This document shows, one piece after another, positions 1 to 4,481 of a stretch of 9,080 nucleotides of DNA (position 1 is the stretch's first letter; each line of letters starts with the position of its first letter). Source of the DNA: Austwickia sp039812465. Its GTDB lineage: Bacteria; Actinomycetota; Actinomycetes; Actinomycetales; Dermatophilaceae. Both the position numbers and the translations under genes were made by a program. The stretch is taken from contig JBDIAS010000132.1 in assembly GCA_039812465.1 (NCBI GenBank), positions 1 to 9,080 on the forward strand, written 5' to 3'. The notes under the pieces are model-generated. The model had not been told where the DNA came from. It saw nothing but the letters and a program-made list of their open reading frames with translations, and searched no databases.

Positions 1-195
1 GTCGGTGGCCAATGGGCCGGTCACCCGGACCAGAAGCTCGGTTGGTACGCGGCCAACGGCGGAATCTGCGCGCAGACGTTCAGGGCGCCGGCCGGTGGCA
101 ATCCCGCGAACTGCCCGACCAACGGCATCTGGCTCGCGCCGTGGAAGGACTCGACCTTCGAGATCGACTACGTTCGGGTCTACACCCCGGCCTGA
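1..195 (+). CDS. Glycoside hydrolase family 16-like protein, C-terminal end (partial)
   Basis: Only the last 64 codons are visible, in frame 1 from the left edge to a TGA at 193-195. They contain two stretches typical of the C-terminal beta-strands of GH16 / concanavalin A-like glucanases: a VGGQWAG stretch at the start and FEIDYVRVYTPA at the very end. The family (laminarinases, lichenases, related beta-glucan or galactan hydrolases) is usually secreted and cleaves internal beta-glycosidic bonds. The catalytic ExDxxE motif and any signal peptide lie outside the window, so activity and substrate cannot be judged. Two cysteines (in GGICAQ and PANCPT) could form a disulfide, in keeping with export. 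The gene converges on the minus-strand nucleotidyltransferase, whose open frame passes through all of it on the other strand. Assignment to the fold is fairly sure; the substrate is unknown. Confidence 0.7.
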   Translation, partial: VGGQWAGHPDQKLGWYAANGGICAQTFRAPAGGNPANCPTNGIWLAPWKDSTFEIDYVRVYTPA

Positions 196-699
196 GCCGC
201 GCCCGACGGGATCTTCTGACTCGCTCGCGGCCACGGCCAGGGGCTCGACCGGCGTGTGCGCCAGCTTGCTCAGCACCTCCCGCAGCAGCGTGCTCGAGGT
301 GTGTCGCGTGTACGGGAAGTACTCCACCCGGGCGCCCACGTCCCCCAGATCGGCCTCGAGCTTGCGACCGCGGGGGGTGCCCTGCCAGTCGTCGCCCTTG
401 AAGATCACGTCGAAGCGCAGCTCCCGCCAGCTGTCGAACTTGTCCGCGTGGGAGTCCACCACCACCTCGTCGACGTCGCGCAGGCCCGACAGGATCGCGA
501 CCCGCTCGGCCAGGGGGATCACCGGCGGGCGCCCCTTCATCGCGACCACGACGTCGTCGGTGACCACCCCCACGACCAGCCGGTCGCAGCGCTCCCGGGC
601 ACTCACGATGATGTTCAGGTGCCCGATGTGAAACATGTCGAAGACCCCCGAGACGTACCCCACGACCCCCGTCGGGCGCTCCGCCGCGTGCGCAGACAT
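1..699 (-). CDS. Cytidylyltransferase-like (glycerol-3-phosphate cytidylyltransferase / adenylyltransferase) family protein, 3' end off window
   Basis: The gene starts at ATG 699 behind a G-rich Shine-Dalgarno (GGGGAGGGG, about 702-717). The first ~147 residues form a complete small nucleotidyltransferase domain: GYVSGVFDMFHIGHLN near residues 14-29 with the nucleotide-binding HIGH motif (24-27), VVGVVTDD (42-49), a KGRPPVIPLAER segment (55-66), FKGDDWQGTP (100-109) and a closing HTSSTLLR (133-140), the place of the RTxGISTT signature in TagD-type enzymes. Such enzymes transfer CMP or AMP from CTP or ATP to a phosphorylated alcohol or sugar, making activated precursors for cell-surface polymers; which substrate is used here cannot be told. 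The oddity is the 3' end. After the domain the frame continues through low-complexity sequence with no stop to base 1, giving at least 233 codons and antisense overlap with the GH16 gene. The true C-terminus is therefore unknown, and the domain itself ends near base 259. Confidence 0.7.
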   Translation of the reverse strand, partial: MSAHAAERPTGVVGYVSGVFDMFHIGHLNIIVSARERCDRLVVGVVTDDVVVAMKGRPPVIPLAERVAILSGLRDVDEVVVDSHADKFDSWRELRFDVIFKGDDWQGTPRGRKLEADLGDVGARVEYFPYTRHTSSTLLREVLSKLAHTPVEPLAVAASESEDPVGRGSGRGVDPNVVDLEGRVLPRREPDAVGRAVRGIATGRRPERLRADSAVGRVPTELLVRVTGPLATD

Positions 700-756
700 T
701 CCCCCCACCCCTCCCCATGGCGCGATGCAGGCGAGTCTGACACACAGGGAAAGCGA

Positions 757-795
757 CGGACCTTGCACCCCAGGGAAATTGGGATGCAAGGTCCG
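757..795 (-). terminator. Hairpin terminator after rplI
   Basis: Two 15-base arms (757-771 and 781-795) flank a 9-base loop. On the plus strand there is one C/A mismatch (768/784). In the minus-strand RNA that pair becomes G-U, so the hairpin is continuous only in transcripts coming from rplI. It lies 35 bases past the rplI stop and about 58 bases before the nucleotidyltransferase start. There is no U-tract, which is common for actinobacterial intrinsic terminators. The strand-specific wobble supports a role as the end of the rpsF-ssb-rpsR-rplI transcript. Confidence 0.65.
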
Positions 796-818
796 TGTGT
801 CGCGCGGTGTGTCGCGCG
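795..818. repeat. Perfect 12-bp tandem duplication
   Basis: The unit GTGTGTCGCGCG occurs twice head to tail (795-806 and 807-818), between the rplI stop and the terminator hairpin. The first copy overlaps the last base of the hairpin's right arm. A GACACAC at 739-745 is complementary to the GTGTGTC in either copy and could extend the hairpin as an outer stem. Function unknown; it may be a simple replication-slippage duplication. Confidence 0.6.
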
Positions 819-830
819 CGCGGCGGGCCC

Positions 831-1274
831 TCAGGCGGAGACGACGGCGAGCCTGACCGTGGCCGACACCTCCGGGTGCAGGCGCACCGACGCGGTCGCG
901 TCACCGAGCGCGCGCACCGGCGTAGCGAACTCCACCGTCCGCTGGTCGATCGTCAGCCCGGCGTCCGCGGCGGCCTTGGCCACGTCGGCCTGGCTGACCG
1001 CGCCGAACAGCCGGCCGCTGGCGCCCGAGCGCGCGGCGACCGTCAGCACCCGGGCCTCCAGCTCGCCCTTCAGGCCCCGCGCCTCGTCGAGCGACTTCAC
1101 CGCGCGCGTCTCGCGCGCCCGGCGGATCGAATCGACCTGCTTCTGGCCCCCCTTGGTCCACGGGGTCGCGAGGTTGCGGGGCAGCAGGTAGTTGCGCCCG
1201 TAGCCGTCCTTGACCTCGACCACGTCGCCCGCGGTCCCGAGGCCCGTCACTTCGTGCGTCAGGATGAGCTTCAT
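831..1274 (-). CDS. rplI: 50S ribosomal protein L9
   Basis: This 147-residue protein matches the L9 family over its whole length. It begins MKLILTHEVTGLGTAGDVVEVKDGYGRNYLLPRNLA, written here in pieces: the N-terminal RNA-binding domain carries the family signature GYGRNYLLPRN near residues 24-34. A charged connecting helix follows (about 41-75), then the C-terminal domain with SGRLFGAVS (near 86-94). L9 binds 23S rRNA near the L1 stalk and helps keep the reading frame. The start ATG at 1274 is preceded by AAGGAGGA (1281-1288). It is the last gene of the operon, 46 bases after rpsR, and is followed by the hairpin at 757-795. In many actinobacteria dnaB lies downstream of rplI; here an unrelated opposite-context pair follows, so the conserved block ends at this point. 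Confidence 0.97.
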   Translation of the reverse strand: MKLILTHEVTGLGTAGDVVEVKDGYGRNYLLPRNLATPWTKGGQKQVDSIRRARETRAVKSLDEARGLKGELEARVLTVAARSGASGRLFGAVSQADVAKAAADAGLTIDQRTVEFATPVRALGDATASVRLHPEVSATVRLAVVSA

Positions 1275-1320
1275 GTCCTGTCCTCCTTCTCCGGCGTGAG
1301 CACGCCTCGTGGGTGCGTGC

Positions 1321-1557
1321 TCAGCGGGCCGAGCTCGAGTAGGGCAGCAGGGCCATCTCGCGGGCGTTCTTCACGGCCTTCGCGATCAGGCGCTGCTCCT
1401 GCACCGAGACGCCGGTCACCCGGCGGGCCCGGATCTTGCCGCGGTCGGAGATGAACTTGCGCAGGAGCGCGGTGTCCTTGTAGTCGATGTTGTCGATCTT
1501 GGCGACCTTCAGCGGGTTCGCCTTCTTCTTGGGCTTGCGCACTACGGGCTTGGCCAT
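1321..1557 (-). CDS. rpsR: 30S ribosomal protein S18, cysteine-free form
   Basis: The 78-residue product is a full-length S18: a basic N-terminus (MAKPVVRKPKKK), IDYKDTALLRKFISDRGKI (near 24-42), RARRVTG (43-49) and the C-terminal AREMALLPYSSSAR. S18 forms a heterodimer with S6 and binds the central domain of 16S rRNA in the small-subunit platform. The protein contains no cysteine at all: the zinc-ligand positions of the C+ type (CxxC near 14-17 and the C in GNC near 51) are N14, K17 and S51 here. It is therefore the zinc-independent C- form, as the operon copy, which is also seen in some other actinobacteria. The start ATG at 1557 has AAGGAGAG at 1565-1572 upstream. It lies 198 bases after ssb, a long gap for this operon, which holds a 7-bp hairpin and a possible 19-codon ORF. 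Confidence 0.97.
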   Translation of the reverse strand: MAKPVVRKPKKKANPLKVAKIDNIDYKDTALLRKFISDRGKIRARRVTGVSVQEQRLIAKAVKNAREMALLPYSSSAR

Positions 1558-1584
1558 CGTGGTGCTCTCCTTCGATATCGAGAG

Positions 1585-1603
1585 CCCGGGAGGTCTTCCC
1601 GGG
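1585..1603 (-). promoter_or_regulatory. Hairpin in the ssb-rpsR spacer
   Basis: A perfect 7-bp inverted repeat (CCCGGGA at 1585-1591, TCCCGGG at 1597-1603) with a 5-base loop stands 28 bases before the rpsR start and just upstream of its Shine-Dalgarno. It could be an RNA-processing signal, an attenuator or a protein-binding site. No U-tract follows, and rplI downstream must still be expressed, so a full terminator is unlikely. Confidence 0.4.
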
Positions 1604-1623
1604 ATGGTGTGTGACGTGAGTTC

Positions 1624-1683
1624 TCATGTGTTAGCGACCGGATGGCCGTAACGGGTGCGGCAGGCGGTGACGGTGTGTCCCAT
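1624..1683 (-). CDS. Possible 19-residue small ORF between ssb and rpsR
   Basis: An ATG at 1683 sits behind a near-perfect Shine-Dalgarno, GGAGGAGG (1687-1694), stronger than that of most genes here. It opens a 19-codon frame (MGHTVTACRTRYGHPVANT) ending at TGA 1624-1626. It lies in the unusually long ssb-rpsR gap in operon orientation, 67 bases before rpsR. No family is recognised. It could be a leader peptide coupling ribosome traffic to rpsR, or a chance frame behind a chance purine run. The evidence is the ribosome-binding site and the position only. Confidence 0.22.
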   Translation of the reverse strand: MGHTVTACRTRYGHPVANT

Positions 1684-1755
1684 CGGCCTCCTCCGCGAAA
1701 CGACGCTGGCCCGGCGTGCTCGCCGGTGTGGCGCGGTCGGCGTCGGGCGAGGGTC

Positions 1756-2355
1756 TCAGAAGGGCGGCTCGTCGTAGTTGGGGCCGTTGCCCCAGCCACC
1801 GCCGCCACCACCGGAGGCCGGAGCCTGGCCGGCGCCCGATCCCGCACCAGGGCCCGATCCCGCACCGGCACCGGAGCCGGACGGTCCCGTGGCCCACGGG
1901 TCGGCGTCGGGCCGGCCGCCGCCGTACCCTCCACCACCCTGCTGCCCACCGAAGCCGCCGCCTCCGCCGCCGAAACCGCCGCCCCCGCCGCGCTGGGTCT
2001 TGGTGACCTTGGCGGAGGCGTAGCGCAGCGACGGGCCGACTTCGTCGACCTCGAGCTCCACGACCGTACGCTTCTCGCCCTCCTTCGTCTCGTACGAGCG
2101 GGACTTCAGCCGCCCCGAGACGATGACGCGGGTGCCGCGCCCGAGCGATTCGGCGACGTTCTCCGCCGCGTCACGCCACACCGAGCAGCGCATGAACAGC
2201 GTTTCGCCGTCCTTCCACTCCCCGCTGTTGCGGTCGTACATCCGCGGCGTGGACGCCACCGTGAAGTTGGCCACGGCGGCCCCGGACGGCGTGAAGCGCA
2301 GCTCCGGGTCGCCGGTCAAGTTGCCGATGATCGTCAGCGTGGTGTCGCCGGCCAT
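1756..2355 (-). CDS. ssb: Single-stranded DNA-binding protein
   Basis: The 199-residue protein has the usual bacterial SSB plan. An N-terminal OB-fold (about 1-115) contains GNLTGDPELRFTPSGAAVANF, given here as its parts GNLTGDPELRF and TPSGAAVANF, then FMRCSVWRDAAENVAESL and GRLKSRSYE. A long disordered glycine-rich linker follows, rich in GGGGGFGG and later in GAGSG/SGAG, and the conserved acidic tip DEPPF closes the protein. It coats ssDNA as a tetramer during replication and repair; the tip recruits partners such as RecQ, RecO and PriA in other bacteria. GTG 2358 and ATG 2355 are adjacent in-frame candidates. ATG is preferred because AAGGGG (2362-2367) is better spaced for it and because family members begin MAGE/MAGD. 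It is the second gene of the operon, 62 bases after rpsF. Confidence 0.96.
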   Translation of the reverse strand: MAGDTTLTIIGNLTGDPELRFTPSGAAVANFTVASTPRMYDRNSGEWKDGETLFMRCSVWRDAAENVAESLGRGTRVIVSGRLKSRSYETKEGEKRTVVELEVDEVGPSLRYASAKVTKTQRGGGGGFGGGGGGFGGQQGGGGYGGGRPDADPWATGPSGSGAGAGSGPGAGSGAGQAPASGGGGGGWGNGPNYDEPPF

Positions 2356-2417
2356 CACGTTCCCCTTCGCGTCGTGCGTTCTGGTCGGTCCTCGAAGCGT
2401 ACGGTTGAGGCGCGCGC

Positions 2418-2711
2418 CTACAGGGCCGGACGGAGCAGCTTGGTGCGCAGGATGACCTCGGAGAGGCCGAGCTGGCGGTCCAGCTCCTGCGCGGTGGCGG
2501 GGTCGGACTGGAAGTTCACGACGACGTAGATGCCCTCGGACTTCTTCTGGATGTCGTACGCCATCCGGCGCCGACCCCAGACGTCAACGTTGTCGACCGA
2601 GCCCTGGGCGTTCGTGACGACGGTCAGGTAGCGCTCCAGCGTCGCCGGGACCTGCCGGTCGTCCACCTCGGGGTCGACGATGATCATCATCTCGTACGGG
2701 CGCGTGCTCAC
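2418..2711 (-). CDS. rpsF: 30S ribosomal protein S6
   Basis: The 97-residue product is S6 over its full length: RPYEMMIIVDPEV (4-16), the central VWGRRRMAYDIQKKSEGIYV (given as VWGRRRMAYDI and KKSEGIYVVV, near 44-64) and a C-terminal LSEVILRTKLLRP. S6 pairs with S18 on the platform of the 30S subunit, and both are encoded in this operon. The start is the GTG at 2711: GAGGAGG (2718-2724) lies six bases upstream and the protein then begins STRPYE as in relatives. A longer in-frame extension upstream has no family support. The leader can fold so that this Shine-Dalgarno is paired (see 2718-2760), suggesting that translation is autoregulated. Confidence 0.97.
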   Translation of the reverse strand: MSTRPYEMMIIVDPEVDDRQVPATLERYLTVVTNAQGSVDNVDVWGRRRMAYDIQKKSEGIYVVVNFQSDPATAQELDRQLGLSEVILRTKLLRPAL

Positions 2712-2717
2712 GACCCA

Positions 2718-2760
2718 CCTCCTCTGGTCTTCGCGGCCACGGTCTCTCCGTGGCAGGAGG
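2718..2760 (-). promoter_or_regulatory. rpsF leader hairpin that can sequester the Shine-Dalgarno
   Basis: In the minus-strand RNA, CCUCCU (2760-2755) can pair perfectly with AGGAGG (2723-2718), the rpsF ribosome-binding site. The intervening GCCACGG (2754-2748) and CCGUGGC (2742-2736) form a perfect 7-bp stem with an AGAGA loop. The two stems stack on the 5' side and leave a 12-base bulge (2735-2724) on the 3' side. In many bacteria the S6:S18 heterodimer binds a bulged hairpin in the rpsF leader and represses the operon. The structure is read directly; the S6:S18 role is inferred from position and the known precedent. Confidence 0.5.
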
Positions 2761-2923
2761 GTTGCACGGCGTGCCCACCCGCTCAACGCACCCGCGCCGC
2801 CGGCGAGGCCGGTCGGATCGCAGGGGTACGAGGAGGGGCTCGGCCGTCGGCGTCGGCCACCATCGAGGCGACCGCACCGATCGGGGACGTCGACGACGAC
2901 CCGGCCGAAAGGGCAACTCCGCC

Positions 2924-2929
2924 AGGGTA
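2924..2929 (-). promoter_or_regulatory. Candidate -10 element for the rpsF operon
   Basis: On the minus strand TACCCT fits the actinobacterial TAnnnT -10 pattern. It lies in the 267-base gap between the GT87 stop and rpsF. The upstream -35 region (GGTCGC/TCGGTC near 2947-2953) is poor. Transcription from here would give a leader of about 200 bases that includes the hairpin at 2718-2760. This is the best match I see in the gap, but a weak one. Confidence 0.22.
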
Positions 2930-2978
2930 CCGGTCCGGGGCGCGGCGACCGAATCGCCGTCCACACCCCTGCCGCGCT

Positions 2979-4481
2979 TCAGCCGAACGTCATCGTGAGG
3001 CGATCCGGGCGGCCCGCCAGCGGGCCGGCGAGGTCGTCCGGATCACCCCGCTCGTCCGGGTCACCCAGCTCGGCCGGGTCACCCAGCTCGGCCGGGTCGT
3101 CCGCGGCCCTACTGCCCGTCGAGTCGCCGGCCCGCGCCCCGCCTTCACGGGACCCGGCACGCTCACCCTCGTACGCGGGCGGGGGTGCCGCGCGACGCGC
3201 CGCCGACCGCCACGTGACCGCGACCAACCAACAGATCCCGGCGATCCGCAGCAGCGAGAAGAACGCCAGCCACGGCAACGGCAGGCCGCGGTTCGGGTCG
3301 CTCAGCCCGCCCAGGTAGAGCCAGATCGCGACGAAATAGCAGACCTCCGCGCCCGCCCAGATGAGGTGGTCGCGCCACCGGATCCCCGCGAGCGCGACCA
3401 GCGGGAGCAGCCAGAGGGAGGACTGCACGGGGAGCGCCTTGCCGGTCACCAGGACCAGCCCCACGACCACGAGAGCCACCTCGGCGATGGTCGGCCGATG
3501 CCGCGCCGCCAGGGCGAGCACTCCGCCGGCCGCCACCGCGGCGACCCAGCCCGCGACCGCCAGGCCGGTCGCGACCGCGGGGGAGACGTGGGCGTCCAGC
3601 ACGGTCGGCAAGTACCAGAGCGAGCCGTAGTCGGGGCCGGCGTTCCACCAGGTCTGGTACACCGTGAACGACGCGCCGGCCGTGGGCAGGCCCACCGCCG
3701 CCAGCAGGGCCACCCAGGTCAGCAACGCCGTCCCCGCGGCCTCGAGCCACTCCCGCGACCGCCCGGAGCGCACCGCGAGGAGCCCGATCGCGAGCAGCAG
3801 CAGGATCGGATAGGTGCGCGCGCAGATTGCCAGCCCGAACGCCACACCTGCGAGCGCCGGGCGGCTGCGGGACCACCACCACAGCCCGTACGTCGCCAGC
3901 AGCACCCCGAGCAGGTCCGCGGACACGAGCGCGACCGTGAGGATCAGCGGGCTCGCTGCCACGTGCGCCGCCCGCCACGGGTCGCGGCGGGCGCACCGCG
4001 CGACGACGCGGATCAGCAGGGCGAGCAGGACGAGGATGAGCACCACCCAGATCGCGAAGTACCAGCGCTCGCGCACCACCGGGTCGGCGTCGGCGGGGAC
4101 CAGGAGCGAGGTCACCCACATCATGAGCCCGGTGAGGACCGGCTGGGACAGGCTGCCTTCGGCCGCGTACGGGAAACCGCCGTGGTTCAGCGCGCTGCCC
4201 GAGAACAGGAACGGCAGATCCGAGTAGCAGGCCCGCCAGAACACCTCCGGGACCGCCCACCCGTGGGAGGTGCAGTAGCCCTTCTGGAGCGTTCCGGCGG
4301 CGAGCATCAGCGTCCCGACCAGGGTGAGCGCCACCGCCGCCGGTCGCCACGGCAGCGCGGACCCGACCCGCGCGTACCGGCCGAGCGGCCCCCCGATCAC
4401 GCCGGTCGCCGCCCGCACGACCGGATCCGAGGCCGGGGTCTCGATGTCCCGCACGGAGGTCGGCGGGCCCGAGGGACTCAC
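2979..4481 (-). CDS. GT87-family (DUF2029-type) polytopic membrane glycosyltransferase
   Basis: The 500-residue protein has many hydrophobic segments, starting near residues 46-63 and recurring to about 425 (for example around 140-162, 176-200, 208-236, 244-268, 300-325, 333-352 and 356-372). The first extracytoplasmic loop carries CYSDLPFLF (85-93), the acidic motif seen in the actinobacterial homologue next to ponA1 (M. tuberculosis Rv0051) and where GT-C enzymes place their catalytic acid. The family uses polyprenyl-phosphate sugars, typically mannose, on the outer membrane face; the acceptor is unknown. GTG 4481 overlaps the PBP stop by four bases (GTGA), so it is probably translationally coupled to the PBP. 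The C-terminal tail (about 440-500) is hydrophilic and contains four acidic hexapeptide repeats of the form GDPAEL. Context suggests an envelope role alongside peptidoglycan synthesis. Family assignment is good; substrate is inference. Confidence 0.82.
   Translation of the reverse strand: MSPSGPPTSVRDIETPASDPVVRAATGVIGGPLGRYARVGSALPWRPAAVALTLVGTLMLAAGTLQKGYCTSHGWAVPEVFWRACYSDLPFLFSGSALNHGGFPYAAEGSLSQPVLTGLMMWVTSLLVPADADPVVRERWYFAIWVVLILVLLALLIRVVARCARRDPWRAAHVAASPLILTVALVSADLLGVLLATYGLWWWSRSRPALAGVAFGLAICARTYPILLLLAIGLLAVRSGRSREWLEAAGTALLTWVALLAAVGLPTAGASFTVYQTWWNAGPDYGSLWYLPTVLDAHVSPAVATGLAVAGWVAAVAAGGVLALAARHRPTIAEVALVVVGLVLVTGKALPVQSSLWLLPLVALAGIRWRDHLIWAGAEVCYFVAIWLYLGGLSDPNRGLPLPWLAFFSLLRIAGICWLVAVTWRSAARRAAPPPAYEGERAGSREGGARAGDSTGSRAADDPAELGDPAELGDPDERGDPDDLAGPLAGRPDRLTMTFG
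3031..3102 (-). repeat. Four 18-bp coding repeats (acidic GDPxxL hexapeptides)
   Basis: Four consecutive 18-base units (3031-3048, 3049-3066, 3067-3084, 3085-3102) share the plus-strand core CTCGKCCGGGTCACCC. The inner pair differs only near its ends, while the outer units are more diverged. They encode GDPDDL, GDPDER, GDPAEL and DPAEL hexapeptides in the cytosolic tail of the GT87 protein. The pattern indicates in-frame expansion by slippage and a disordered acidic tail. Confidence 0.75.

Noticed and set aside
80..904. 274-codon minus-strand open frame over the nucleotidyltransferase and rplI end
   Set aside because: It is out of frame with the HIGH-motif enzyme, crosses the terminator hairpin and has Arg/Gly/Ala-rich nonsense composition.
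1778..2023. Proline-rich plus-strand frame within ssb
   Set aside because: It is the antisense of the SSB glycine-rich linker codons, not an independent gene.
3031..3102. CRISPR-like reading of the short regular repeats
   Set aside because: Units are directly adjacent without spacers and lie in frame inside a coding sequence.
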